Below are positions 41,602 through 50,789 of a stretch of DNA of 64,000 nucleotides, piece after piece. Each line of letters begins with the position of its first letter. Position 1 is the stretch's first letter. The position numbers and the translations under genes are program-made. The notes beneath the pieces were generated by a model. That model saw only the letters and a list, made by a program, of their open reading frames with translations. It searched no databases and was not told the origin of the DNA. The stretch is from an uncultured Lachnospiraceae bacterium (GTDB lineage: Bacteria > Bacillota > Clostridia > Lachnospirales > Lachnospiraceae). Location of the stretch: positions 30,468 to 94,467 of the forward strand of contig CAJTLU010000014.1 of the NCBI GenBank assembly GCA_910577175.1. The letters are read 5' to 3'.

Positions 41602-42984
41602 ATGATGATGAAAAAAGAATGGAAGTATAAGGAATATTTTGGAACAAAGGAACTTTATGTCCGCATGGCAAAGATTGCCATTCCGGTCTCTTTGCAGTCC
41701 CTGATTACGGTCGGCATTAACCTGATGGATACCATTATGCTGAGCAGCATGGGCGACGACCAGCTTTCCGCCGCCTCCCTTGCGGGACAGTTTATCAACA
41801 TCTTTATGATTTGCTGCATGGGCATCGGCATGGGTGCTTCTGTCCTGACCTCCAGGTTCTGGGGCATGCAGGATAAGCCTTCCCTAAAGAAAACCATTAC
41901 GATTATGTTGCGCTTCTGCTTTATTTTTGCTACCGTCTTTACCGTGGCAACTATCTTCTGGCCGGACCTGATTATGCTGATTTACTCCGATGAGACAGAA
42001 ATCATCCGGTATGGCGTCACCTACCTAAACTGGATGATTCCGACCTATTTGTGCATGGGACTGTCCCTGACCTGCACGATTGTGCTGCGTACCGTCGGGC
42101 AGGTGCGGATTCCGCTGTACTGCTCTATTTCGGCGTTTTTCGTAAACGTATTCTTTAACTGGGTGTTCATCTTCGGTAAGCTCGGCGCGCCACGTATGGA
42201 GATTGCAGGCGCCGCACTGGGCACCCTGATTGCGCGTGTATTTGAGCTTTGTTTTATCTGCGGCTACTTCTTCTTTATCGACAAGCGTATCCGCTATCGT
42301 CTGCGGGATATTACAATGCGGTGCAAGGACTTACTTGGCGAATACATCCGCATCAGCATCCCTGTTTTAATCAGCGATGCCCTTCTGGCGTTCGGCAACA
42401 ACGCGGTGGCGATGGTCATGGGCAGAATCGGTAAGGCGTTCGTTGCAGCCAATTCCGTCACCGTCGTGGTGCAGCAGCTCAGTTCCGTACTGGTTCAAGG
42501 TATCTGTAATGCCAGCGGAATCATTACCGGCCATACGATGGGCGAGGGAGACTATGAAAAGGCACAGAAGCAGGGTTATGCTTTCCTTTGGATGGGCTTT
42601 GTCATCGGCTGCTTTGCGGCGCTTATTATCCTGTTGCTCCGGGACCCGATTATTGCCTACTACAAGGTTTCACCAGAGGCAAAGCTGATTGCAAAGGACT
42701 TAATGAACGCTATCCTGTTTATCGTCATTTTCCAGTCCATGAACTCCATTCTGACGAAGGGTGTTTTACGGGCAGGCGGTGATACGAAGTTCCTGATGGC
42801 AGGTGATATCCTGTTTCTATGGGTTGCCTCGGTTCCGCTCGGCGCCCTTGCAGGACTCGTCTTCCACTGGCCGTCCTTCTGGATTTATACCCTTTTAAAA
42901 ATCGACCAGATTATCAAATGCGTCTGGTGCTTCTTCCGGCTCCGGAGCGGAAAATGGCTGAAAAAAATCAAAGGACAGGAATAA
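41602..42984 (+). CDS. MATE-family efflux transporter
   Basis: 460 residues with twelve helices; IPVSLQSLITVGINLMDTIMLSSMGDDQLSAASLAGQF is the MATE N-terminal signature, and the second half repeats it (IPVLISDALLAFGNNAVAMVMGR). It is of the NorM/DinF-like branch, only distantly related to the MATE at 39426. It starts with ATG-ATG-ATG at 41602; AAAGGA lies about ten bases upstream. No linked regulator except the response-regulator gene 72 bases downstream. Confidence 0.92.
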   Translation: MMMKKEWKYKEYFGTKELYVRMAKIAIPVSLQSLITVGINLMDTIMLSSMGDDQLSAASLAGQFINIFMICCMGIGMGASVLTSRFWGMQDKPSLKKTITIMLRFCFIFATVFTVATIFWPDLIMLIYSDETEIIRYGVTYLNWMIPTYLCMGLSLTCTIVLRTVGQVRIPLYCSISAFFVNVFFNWVFIFGKLGAPRMEIAGAALGTLIARVFELCFICGYFFFIDKRIRYRLRDITMRCKDLLGEYIRISIPVLISDALLAFGNNAVAMVMGRIGKAFVAANSVTVVVQQLSSVLVQGICNASGIITGHTMGEGDYEKAQKQGYAFLWMGFVIGCFAALIILLLRDPIIAYYKVSPEAKLIAKDLMNAILFIVIFQSMNSILTKGVLRAGGDTKFLMAGDILFLWVASVPLGALAGLVFHWPSFWIYTLLKIDQIIKCVWCFFRLRSGKWLKKIKGQE

Positions 42985-43056
42985 ATCAAGTAAGACAGAC
43001 GACCGTATTGGAAAGACCGGGAACCAGCTTATCCATACCACGATAAAGGAGCTCGT

Positions 43057-43731
43057 ATGTACCGATTACTAATTATAGAAGATGACAAAGGAATTGCAGA
43101 AGCAATCAAGGTACAGGCAGAACTGTGGAACCTGGAAGTCCGCTGTATTGAAAATTTCCGGAATGTCATGGCAGAATTTTCGGAATTTAATCCCCATATT
43201 ATCCTGCTGGATATCGCCCTGCCCTTTTTTAACGGCTACCACTGGTGTACCGAAATCCGCAAGGTATCAAAAGTTCCGGTGATTTTCATTTCCTCCGCCG
43301 CCGACAATATGAATCTGATTATGGCAATGAATCTCGGCGCGGATGATTTTATCGCAAAGCCCTTTGACCAGAGCGTGCTTATGGCTAAGCTTCAGGCGAT
43401 GCTCCGCAGAACCTATGACTTTGCCTCTACCATTCCGGTACTGGAGCACCGCGGTGCTTTTCTCAATACCGGCGATGCCACGCTTACCTACGGAGATGAG
43501 AAAATTTCCCTTTCCAAAAACGAATTTCGCATTCTGCTGATTCTGATGCAGAATAAGGGAATTGTCGTAAGCCGGGAAAAGCTGATGGAGCAGCTTTGGA
43601 AAACGGACAGCTTTGTAGACGAAAACACCCTGTCGGTCAATGTGAACCGGCTCCGCAGGCGTCTCGATGCGGCGGGACTCGAAGGGTTCATTACGACCCG
43701 CTTTGGCGCAGGCTATCTCATTGAGAATTGA
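43057..43731 (+). CDS. Response regulator of Bce type (OmpR family)
   Basis: 224 residues. Receiver domain with acidic pair E8-D9-D10, phosphorylation site D52 (ILLDIALPF), and Lys near residue 101 (FIAKPFD); C-terminal winged helix DNA-binding domain (LSKNEFRILLILMQNKGIVVSREKLMEQLW, DENTLSVNVNRLRRRL). With the following kinase and ABC genes it forms a Bce-type module, in which the regulator activates the ABC operon upon antimicrobial peptide attack. A matching TTACA-N4-TGTTA site lies before the ABC gene. Confidence 0.93.
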   Translation: MYRLLIIEDDKGIAEAIKVQAELWNLEVRCIENFRNVMAEFSEFNPHIILLDIALPFFNGYHWCTEIRKVSKVPVIFISSAADNMNLIMAMNLGADDFIAKPFDQSVLMAKLQAMLRRTYDFASTIPVLEHRGAFLNTGDATLTYGDEKISLSKNEFRILLILMQNKGIVVSREKLMEQLWKTDSFVDENTLSVNVNRLRRRLDAAGLEGFITTRFGAGYLIEN

Positions 43732-43743
43732 GGTGAATATACT

Positions 43744-44733
43744 TTGAAGCTATTTGCAGACTATCTCAGACAAAAATGGCGCTTACTGGCTGCAGGCGCT
43801 GTTTTTCTCTTTATCTTCCTCGTATCCTTTCTCCTGTACCACCTTCCGGTAAAGGCAGTGCTTTATCCTGCCGCGCTCTGCGTACTGCCTGGTCTTTTGT
43901 TTCTGTTTTCCGGTTTTTTTCATACGAGGAAAAAGCACGCGCTGCTGCAGAACGTGCGCAGTTATACCGATGTCTCTGCTTCTCTCTTCCCACCGCCGGA
44001 AGGTATCGAAGAAAAGGATTATCAGCAGATTCTTTATCGGATTTGTGAAGAATATGGCAGATATCGTACCGATACTAACCTCCGCCGCTCGGATCTGACG
44101 GACTACTATACCGTCTGGGTCCACCAGATTAAAACCCCGATTGCTTCCATGCGGCTTCATCTGCAAAACGAAGATTCCTTTCTTTCCCGCAACCTTTCTG
44201 CCGACCTTTTCCGTATCGAGCAGTATGTGGAAATGGTACTCACCTTTCTCCGGCTGGATTCCGGAAGCACCGACTACGTCATTCAGGAGTATAATCTGGA
44301 TTCCATCGTAAGAGAGACTATAAAAAAGTTTGCCGGGGAGTTTATCTGCCGTAAGCTGAATCTGGTTTATGAGCCACTCCGTGTGATGGTTCTCACCGAC
44401 GAAAAATGGCTTTCCTTCGTTATCGGGCAGCTTGTTTCCAATGCTCTGAAATATACTCCTTCCGGCAGTATTACCATTACGCTTCTGCCGGATAAAAAGC
44501 TTTGCATCCGCGATACCGGAATCGGCATCGCACCGGAAGACCTTCCCCGTATCTTTGAGAACGGCTATACCGGATATAATGGCCGCCTTGATAAAAAGGC
44601 AACCGGTCTCGGTTTGTACCTGTGCAAACGTATCTGTACCAACCTGGGACATACGATTACCGCAGAATCTGTGCCCGATGAAGGCACCGCAATTACCATC
44701 GGTCTCGAACATCCTAAGCTTGAGGTCGAATAA
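43744..44733 (+). CDS. Intramembrane-sensing histidine kinase of Bce type
   Basis: 329 residues, TTG start at 43744 with GAGGTG seven bases upstream. Two membrane helices (about 13-32 and 36-58) with almost no outside loop, then H-box VWVHQIKTPIASM with H127, N-box (GQLVSNALKYTP) and G-boxes (DTGIGIAPEDL, GLGLYLCKRI). Kinases lacking a sensor domain are the BceS type, which sense the flux of their own ABC transporter. 12 bases after the regulator gene. Confidence 0.93.
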   Translation: MKLFADYLRQKWRLLAAGAVFLFIFLVSFLLYHLPVKAVLYPAALCVLPGLLFLFSGFFHTRKKHALLQNVRSYTDVSASLFPPPEGIEEKDYQQILYRICEEYGRYRTDTNLRRSDLTDYYTVWVHQIKTPIASMRLHLQNEDSFLSRNLSADLFRIEQYVEMVLTFLRLDSGSTDYVIQEYNLDSIVRETIKKFAGEFICRKLNLVYEPLRVMVLTDEKWLSFVIGQLVSNALKYTPSGSITITLLPDKKLCIRDTGIGIAPEDLPRIFENGYTGYNGRLDKKATGLGLYLCKRICTNLGHTITAESVPDEGTAITIGLEHPKLEVE

Positions 44734-44737
44734 TTTC

Positions 44738-44751
44738 TTACAAAAGTGTTA
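44738..44751 (+). promoter_or_regulatory. Candidate binding site of the Bce-type regulator
   Basis: TTACA-AAAG-TGTTA fits the TNACA-N4-TGTAA inverted repeat of BceR-type regulators with one mismatch. It lies 55 bases upstream of a TACAAT -10 (44807-44812) of the ABC genes. A second half site TTGTAA follows at about 44754. Confidence 0.6.
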
Positions 44752-44757
44752 GATTGT

Positions 44758-44805
44758 AAAGGGGATTTGTAAGCCGATTGCATGGCAATACCAATCCCCT
44801 TTTTG
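44758..44805 (+). terminator. Terminator hairpin between kinase gene and ABC genes
   Basis: AAAGGGGATT (44758-44767) pairs with AATCCCCTTT, followed by T's; the loop has its own ATTGC/GCAAT stem. It stops the regulator-kinase transcript, and the ABC genes start from the promoter that overlaps its end. Confidence 0.7.
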
Positions 44806-44844
44806 CTACAATGGGGACAGAAATTCCAAAGGAGGATTTTTGTG

Positions 44845-45609
44845 ATGAATATTTTAAATGTGAGCGGAGTGCAGAAAATCTATACCACCCGCTTTGGCGG
44901 AAATAAGGTGGAAGCATTAAAAAGCGTTTCCTTTGACGTAGAGCAGGGAGAATATGTTGCCATTATGGGCGAATCCGGCTCCGGCAAGACGACCCTGCTA
45001 AATATTCTTGCCGCGCTCGACAAACCGACAGCCGGCAGCGTTTTGCTTGACGGAAACGACCTCTCCGGGATAAAAGATTCCCATGCCGCAGCATTCCGCC
45101 GCGATAACCTCGGATTTGTTTTTCAGGACTTTAACCTCTTAGATACTTTTACGATTGAGGATAACATTTACCTGCCTCTCGTACTGACCGGACGTCCTTA
45201 TTCCGAAATGCGGGAACGGCTCACACCTGTTGCAGCGCAGCTTGGCATTACTGGACTCTTAAAAAAGTACCCTTATGAGGTTTCCGGCGGCCAGAAGCAG
45301 CGTGCTGCCGTTGCAAGGGCACTGATTACCGGCCCGAAGCTGATTCTAGCCGACGAACCGACTGGCGCCCTTGACTCTAAGTCAACCGATGAACTGCTCC
45401 GTCTGTTTGCGGAAATTAACAAGACCGGCCAGACGATTCTGATGGTAACGCACTCGGTCAAAGCCGCAAGCCATGCAGGGCGGGTCCTGTTTATTAAAGA
45501 CGGCGAGGTATTCCATCAGATTTACCGTGGAACTCACACCGGAGAACAGCTCTATCAGATGATTTCCGATACGCTTACTATACTCGCGACAGGTGGTGAA
45601 AAACAATGA
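44845..45609 (+). CDS. Bce-type ABC transporter ATPase
   Basis: 254 residues from ATG 44845 (AAAGGAGG upstream). Walker A GESGSGKTT, Q-loop VFQDFNLLD, signature VSGGQKQR, Walker B LILADEPTGALD, H-loop MVTHS. The LolD/MacB-like subfamily. It powers the permease encoded by the next gene, with which it overlaps by four bases (ATGA at 45606-45609). Together they remove peptide antibiotics such as bacitracin-like or lantibiotic compounds from their targets and signal to the kinase. Confidence 0.94.
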   Translation: MNILNVSGVQKIYTTRFGGNKVEALKSVSFDVEQGEYVAIMGESGSGKTTLLNILAALDKPTAGSVLLDGNDLSGIKDSHAAAFRRDNLGFVFQDFNLLDTFTIEDNIYLPLVLTGRPYSEMRERLTPVAAQLGITGLLKKYPYEVSGGQKQRAAVARALITGPKLILADEPTGALDSKSTDELLRLFAEINKTGQTILMVTHSVKAASHAGRVLFIKDGEVFHQIYRGTHTGEQLYQMISDTLTILATGGEKQ

Positions 45610-47651
45610 AAGCAGGCTTTTATCCGAAACTGGCTGCCGAAGGCATCCGAAAAAACAAGCAGCTCTATCTCCCCTACCTCCTGACCGGAAGCGTCATGGT
45701 AATGATGTATTACATCCTATCCTTTTTATCGGCGTCGGAGCTGCTGGAGTATCTAAAGGGCGGCGGAATCCTTCGCACATTGCTGCCGCTTGCCAGCGGT
45801 GTAATTGCTGTTTTTTCGCTGATTTTCATTTTTTACAGCAACTCCTTTTTGCTTCGCAAACGGAGCCGGGAGTTTGGTCTTTATAATATTCTCGGTATGG
45901 ATAAGAGGAATCTCGGACGCATTATGCTTTGGGAAAATCTGATTGTCACTACGGTTTCCGTCGCTGGCGGTCTGATACTTGGCATTTCTCTCTCCAAGCT
46001 TGCAGAGCTTGGCATGCTGAACCTTTTAAATGAAGAAATCAACGACAGCTTCCAGATTGATATGGGTTCCGCAAGAAAAACAGCGCTCCTTTTTGCCGGA
46101 ATTTATTTGATTATCCTGATAAACTCTGTGGTTAAGGTCTGTCGCAGCAGTTCGTTAGAGCTTCTGCACAGCACAAATACAGGCGAAAAGCCGCCGAAGG
46201 CTGCCTGGCTGCCTGCAGTATCCGGCGTACTGCTTCTTGCCATTGCCTATTCGATTGCCCTATCCGTCGAACAGCCCTTGGAGGCGCTTTACAAGTTTTT
46301 CATTGCAGTGGTTCTGGTAATCCTTGCGACTTATCTGTGCTTCATCTCCGCCTCGGTTGCCTTCTGCCTCCTTTTGCAGAGGAATAAACGGTATTACTAT
46401 AAGCCAAACCACTTTATCTCCGTATCCTCTATGGTATACCGGATGAAACGAAACGGCGCCGGACTTGCCTCCATTTGTATTTTAATTACGATGGTTCTCG
46501 TTATGATTTCTTCCGTCTTCAGCCTGTATACCGGTGCAGAGGATAACATTGCAACCATGTATCCGTCCGATATTATGTTTCAATGCCTGATACCGCAAAA
46601 GGAAGACTTTAACGAAGAAACCTTTTTACAAATACGCCGCTCTATCACGGAAAAAGTACCAGAACAGGAAAATGTAGTGGAATACGGCTTCGGCGAAGTA
46701 CTTGGCGTACTTACGGAAAATGGTTTTTCTGCCAATGAAAATGTATACCAATCTGGCATTAACCCCTTTAAAAACGTCGGAGAACTGCAGCTGTTGTCTT
46801 TGGACGATTACAACCGTATTGCAGGAACTGATATAAGACTAGAAAAGGACGAATGCCTTCTGTTCAGCCAGCAGGCAGGCCTGATTGGCAAAACCTTTAC
46901 ACTGGAAGGAAGCGCTCCCTTCAAAGTGAAAACAGTGGCGGAACCGCCACAAAGGTTTTTCAGCCAGGCTTCTACTTCCCTTATCCCTCTCCTTCTCTTT
47001 GTGACACCGGATTTTGATACAACCGCCGCTCTCTGGCCTGATTCCACAGATTCCGGAGAAGAGACCGAAAATGGAACGCCGTTACAGTTTTACCTGACCT
47101 ACAATTTTGATATGAATACGGATATCCAGACAAAGATAGAGGCTTATGAACTGCTCCACAAAGAAATAGATGATATTGTTCCAAAGGGAGAAAACGAGAG
47201 CTACAGCTACCGTCTTAATAGCAGGGAAATTGCAAGGACTGATTTTTATGCCTTATATGGAGGACTGTTTTTCATCGGTGTCCTGTTAAGCTTTATTTTT
47301 CTCTTTTCTGCTGTCCTGATTATTTACTACAAGCAGATCTCCGAAGGCTTTGAGGACCAGAACCGCTTTGAAATCATGCAAAAGGTAGGTATGACGAAAA
47401 AGGAAATCCGGAAATCCATTAACTCACAGGTGCTTACGGTCTTTTTCACCCCTCTTCTTCTTGCCGGTATTCACCTTGCATTTGCCTTTCCGGTTATCTG
47501 GAAGCTGTTGCAGCTGTTTTACTTAAGCAACCTCCGGCTGATGATACTTGTCACCGTCGTATGCTTCCTTATCATCGGCGCATTTTATACGCTGGTATAC
47601 AAAATTACTTCCAATGCCTACTTCACGATTGTCAGCGGAAGAAAGGCATAA
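45606..47651 (+). CDS. Bce-type ABC transporter permease (FtsX fold, large outside domain)
   Basis: 681 residues. About ten membrane helices, with FtsX-like bundles (YSNSFLLRKRSREFGLYNILGMDKRN near 85-112; similar RFEIMQKVGMTKKEIRKSIN near 590) and a large extracellular domain of about 220 residues between helices 7 and 8 (about 315-535) that is the peptide-sensing part in BceB. Length and topology are those of the family. The substrate peptide cannot be told from sequence. A strong terminator follows. Confidence 0.94.
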   Translation: MKAGFYPKLAAEGIRKNKQLYLPYLLTGSVMVMMYYILSFLSASELLEYLKGGGILRTLLPLASGVIAVFSLIFIFYSNSFLLRKRSREFGLYNILGMDKRNLGRIMLWENLIVTTVSVAGGLILGISLSKLAELGMLNLLNEEINDSFQIDMGSARKTALLFAGIYLIILINSVVKVCRSSSLELLHSTNTGEKPPKAAWLPAVSGVLLLAIAYSIALSVEQPLEALYKFFIAVVLVILATYLCFISASVAFCLLLQRNKRYYYKPNHFISVSSMVYRMKRNGAGLASICILITMVLVMISSVFSLYTGAEDNIATMYPSDIMFQCLIPQKEDFNEETFLQIRRSITEKVPEQENVVEYGFGEVLGVLTENGFSANENVYQSGINPFKNVGELQLLSLDDYNRIAGTDIRLEKDECLLFSQQAGLIGKTFTLEGSAPFKVKTVAEPPQRFFSQASTSLIPLLLFVTPDFDTTAALWPDSTDSGEETENGTPLQFYLTYNFDMNTDIQTKIEAYELLHKEIDDIVPKGENESYSYRLNSREIARTDFYALYGGLFFIGVLLSFIFLFSAVLIIYYKQISEGFEDQNRFEIMQKVGMTKKEIRKSINSQVLTVFFTPLLLAGIHLAFAFPVIWKLLQLFYLSNLRLMILVTVVCFLIIGAFYTLVYKITSNAYFTIVSGRKA

Positions 47652-47682
47652 AACGGAAACAGAGCTATTTATATCCTATAAA

Positions 47683-47742
47683 AAGGAGCCTGCTGCCTTG
47701 TTTGGGACAGATACAAACACAGGACAGCGGGCTCCTTCTTTA
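47683..47742 (+). terminator. Terminator of the Bce-type operon
   Basis: AAGGAGCC-TG-CTG pairs with CAG-CG-GGCTCCTT (47725-47737), followed by CTTT. Between it and 48029 (about 290 bases) I see no gene. Confidence 0.75.
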
Positions 47743-48029
47743 CCATCAGGCAGATACCCTGAGCTTACGGCTCCTGATTTTGCATGCAATTGTATACTTT
47801 TATTCCTCTATTCCAGAATAGCTATATTGAAATATTGCCGCTTCCCTTATTCGTTCCATAGCTGATTTATCTACTGCATCTAACGGTTTGATTTGGTTTC
47901 CATTTGTCAAAGCATAGCATTCGTACCATCTGCCACCATCTTCCATCATACAGGTCTCGGCTAATTAGAGGGAATCAAAAGAGGAAAGCACAATCCAGAC
48001 GGAACCGTCGATACTGTCAAGAAATATTT

Positions 48030-48173
48030 GTGAGTTATTTACAGGGGAACTGGCTGGAACAGGCCGGATTTTCGGCAGGAGATAAAATCACCGTGAAATG
48101 CCAGCAAGGGCAGCTTATTATCACAAAAGACGGAACAGGGGAAAACTCAGAGGAATCGTATCCTTTACTTTAA
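48030..48173 (+). pseudogene. SymE-like toxin fragment
   Basis: The frame reads VSYLQGNWLEQAGFSAGDKI followed by TVKCQQGQLIITK, which matches the AbrB-like C-terminal domain of SymE-type toxins (RNA-cleaving type I toxins under antisense RNA control). The N-terminal part and a ribosome site are missing; the open frame upstream (47904 on) does not look like the family. It is best read as a remnant. Confidence 0.55.
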
Positions 48174-48263
48174 AATGATTTTTTTGTAAAGTCTATTCCC
48201 TCTGAAAAGTGATTGTGATATAATGGAGTCCTCGACAAATCAGAATTTATTGGAGGATTTTAT

Positions 48264-48860
48264 ATGGAACATATAATAATTAGGCAGGAAGAAGAAAAGG
48301 ATTACCGAAAAGTAGAAGAAATAACAAGAGCAGCATTTAATTATCCCGAGAGAATACTGCGTGGTAAAATTGGTTGTCCTTATGAACACTGGATGGTTCA
48401 TGAGTTAAGGCACCGTGATGGCATTATTGAATTGAGTTTAATTGCTCAATTAGAAAACGGAACGATAGTTGGACATATTATTTGCAGTAAAGCAGTTGTT
48501 AAAAAGGAAGGCTATATACTTCCTGTCCTTAATTTTGGCCCCTTGAGCGTGCTTCCTGAATATCAGCGTCAAGGCGTTGGTCAAGCCCTTGTTCGTACAA
48601 TGATAGAGAAAGCCCAAAAGCTTGACTACGGTGCTATTCTATTTTTTGGAAGGCCGGAATACTATCCACAGTTTGGTTTTAAAGAGGCAGTCGTTTATGG
48701 CATATCCGATGCTGAAGGCTATAATTACCCTGCCTTTATGGCCATGGAATTAAAAGAAGGATATCTAAAGGATGTTCGTGGCGGAAGGTTTTTTGAGTCG
48801 GATATATATAATGACGAACTTAACCGTGAAACCGTAATGGAATTTGATAAAAATTTTTAA
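48264..48860 (+). CDS. GNAT-family N-acetyltransferase
   Basis: 198 residues; GGAGG before ATG 48264. GNAT core: VLNFGPLSVLPEYQRQGVGQALVRTMIEKA with the acetyl-CoA loop R/Q-x-x-G-x-G, then LFFGRPEYYPQFGFKEA. This is the YhbS-like branch. The substrate is unknown. Base composition is more AT-rich than the surrounding genes, and it lies among gene fragments, both suggesting recent gain. A TATAAT at 48219-48224 is a likely -10. Confidence 0.88.
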   Translation: MEHIIIRQEEEKDYRKVEEITRAAFNYPERILRGKIGCPYEHWMVHELRHRDGIIELSLIAQLENGTIVGHIICSKAVVKKEGYILPVLNFGPLSVLPEYQRQGVGQALVRTMIEKAQKLDYGAILFFGRPEYYPQFGFKEAVVYGISDAEGYNYPAFMAMELKEGYLKDVRGGRFFESDIYNDELNRETVMEFDKNF

Positions 48861-48953
48861 TAAACGACAAAATTGCGGTTTGTGTACCTAAAAATTGAAT
48901 CAAAGTTACCCAAAATGCCGTTGCATGGACAAAACCCAAGCAACGGTATTTCC

Positions 48954-49322
48954 TTATCTCCGCTTCATCCGGCTCAACGGTGAATCCTTATATGCCGGAG
49001 TTTTCTTCATAACATTTTTCAGAGCCATGCGCTCCTGCTTCGACAGCTTCTCATACCGGATTTGTAGTTGCGTACACATCAGGGCGGTTGTTGATACGCC
49101 CGCTTTTTAACAGTTCCACCATATCATCACTTAAATGCAATTTCGTAAGTTCTGTATTTGGAGGGTTCCTGTTTTCCGTCAGGCAAAGTATGTAGTCCGC
49201 AGATACCTTATAGAACTTTGCCAGTTCCACAAGGCACACGTTTACTCCATTTACGGCACAGACTCCCGTCATTTGACGCAGGATATCCGCGTACGAAAAA
49301 TTAGGATTCCGGACCTGCTTTT
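48954..49322 (-). pseudogene. Decayed regulator-like gene
   Basis: One frame (49322 down to 49051) reads NPNFSYADILRQMTGVCAVN and ELAKFYKVSADYILCLTENRNPPNTELTKLHLSDDMVELLKSG, resembling the second half of an XRE-type regulator. A shifted frame continues with IRYEKLSKQERMALKNVMKK to a stop at 48954-48956, again coding-like. There is no proper start, so the gene is frameshifted and truncated. Confidence 0.5.
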
Positions 49323-49419
49323 ATAATATCCTTATGTTTCACTTTGATTTTTCTTTTTTATATCGCAATTTTTCCATAACTGTGATATAATTCAAAAGAA
49401 ATAAAAAGGAGGAAACAAG

Positions 49420-49950
49420 ATGGGTTTATTTTCAAAAAAGCCGCAGCTGCCTGATTATGACAAAGAAGACTGCGAAGCAAAGAAAAAGAGAATGAGGGAA
49501 ATTTTTAATGAAACGGTAGAGGACGGGGATTCTTATGAAATTCTATACGCGTATATGACCAGCTCCAAGTTTGAACACGGCTGGTTTTTTGATACGAATA
49601 CAACGTCCTTCTACGATTATATCGTCGGCTACCGGGACAGTGACTTTGACGTCATATTAATCCAGATAGACCCCGAATTAAAGGAACATACGGACGCCTG
49701 GCACATCGATATGGATAAGATTGTCAACGTCTCTTACGACCCGAAAATCTATCAAGTGTGCTTTAAATATGAGAAAGGCAGCCGGGATTACGGAGAGCTT
49801 CTAAAGATAAAGGGGTCGGACAGAAAAACAATGTACGGACCAAAAAATATCTATCAGCCGGAGGAGCGGGAAAAGTTTCTGGATTTTGCCGAGGCGTTCC
49901 GCGCTACCTTGGAGCAAAAGGGCTATAAGCTAGATAAGTGGAAACGATAA
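49420..49950 (+). CDS. Unknown cytoplasmic protein
   Basis: 176 residues with AAAGGAGG before ATG 49420 and a TATAAT at 49386-49391. No membrane helix or signal. The centre is aromatic and acidic (FEHGWFFDTNTTSFYDYIVGYRDSDFDVILIQIDPELKEHTDAWHIDM), beta-rich in appearance, the C terminus basic. I do not recognise a family. It lies 22 bases before the phosphatase remnant and may be cotranscribed with it. Confidence 0.7.
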   Translation: MGLFSKKPQLPDYDKEDCEAKKKRMREIFNETVEDGDSYEILYAYMTSSKFEHGWFFDTNTTSFYDYIVGYRDSDFDVILIQIDPELKEHTDAWHIDMDKIVNVSYDPKIYQVCFKYEKGSRDYGELLKIKGSDRKTMYGPKNIYQPEEREKFLDFAEAFRATLEQKGYKLDKWKR

Positions 49951-49972
49951 TTATTTTATCAGGAGGGGGGTT

Positions 49973-50463
49973 ATGCGAACAATTATTACAATACAACATA
50001 CACAATCCGTTCATCACACAAATGGAATGGTCGGTTCCTGGACCGACTGGGAGTTATCCGAGCTGGGTGTCGCACAGGCAGATAAAATAGGCGAGCACCT
50101 GAAAGATGAACTGGCCGGGAAGCAATTTGTTCTGTATTCGTCCGATTTACTGCGTGCAAAGCAGACAGCAGAAAACGTAGGCAGGCATTTAGGTCTTTCT
50201 CCGATATTAAGAACCGAATTAAGAGAACGAAACCTCGGAAAATGCTGCGGGAAATCGGTGCAATGGCTTCGTGAAAATATGGAACAGCAGGAAGTAACCA
50301 TCGACGACAGAATGTTTTCCGACGCCGAGAGCCGCAGTTAGACATCGACGTAATCAACACTTGTGAACTCTGGGGGCTGCCAGGCGGAGTTTCCTACATG
50401 TTTGAAAACAACGAAGGAAAACGGTTCATCAAACGAATGAGCGATATGTCCTATCTAAAGTAA
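49973..50463 (+). pseudogene. Histidine phosphatase with internal deletion and frameshift
   Basis: The first 122 residues match the phosphoglycerate-mutase-like family (IQHTQSVHHTNGMVGSWTDWELSELG, with the first catalytic His; SSDLLRAKQTAENVG). The frame stops right after DAESRS at 50341. The next base frame resumes with LDIDVINTCELWGLPGGVSYMF and ends KRMSDMSYLK at 50463, the usual C terminus. The part with the second catalytic His (SHG-type motif, about 45 residues) is missing, so the gene is inactive. Confidence 0.8.
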
Positions 50464-50468
50464 GAAAA

Positions 50469-50787
50469 AAGGGGGCTGCTGCAGAAAACGCAGCGGCCCC
50501 GGGCGTGGCGACGGCTTACAAGCAGTCAGAATATCTGCCTGACTGTAACGGGAATCCGGTTGTCGTATGTTTGCATTTGTCCGAAGGACCGCGTTTTTAG
50601 CGAAACCGGAATCACCTCTTAGTACCCGCTTAGGCGCGAGGACGCACCCGAGCGGCTTAGCGGTACTTGGAGGAAGTCCGGCGAAGCGTCGCGCATGCAA
50701 ACATACGACAACCGGATTCCCGTTACAGGAAAAGATACTCCCCGCTTGTAAGCCGGGGCTGCGCTTTCTGCGGCAGCCCCTCTTTTT
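50469..50787. repeat. Large imperfect palindrome of about 320 bases
   Basis: Nested inverted arms: outer GC-rich arms (50472-50502 with 50754-50780) that each form their own terminator hairpin with T tracts pointing outwards; GGCTTACAAGC (about 50513) with GCTTGTAAGCC (about 50744); and perfect 32-base arms 50545-50576 and 50695-50726. The 118-base centre holds repeat copy A. It separates the converging phosphatase remnant and purH. Confidence 0.85.
50570..50660 (+). repeat. Interspersed repeat, copy A
   Basis: Shares with copy C the pattern TTTGCATTTGTCC-AAGGAC, GGAATCACCT, TTAG, GAGGACGC, GCGGCTTA over about 90 bases, and with copy B the first 45 bases. Contains GTCC-TTCG-GGAC-like small hairpin (GTCCGAAGGAC). 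Confidence 0.8.
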
Positions 50788-50789
50788 TC

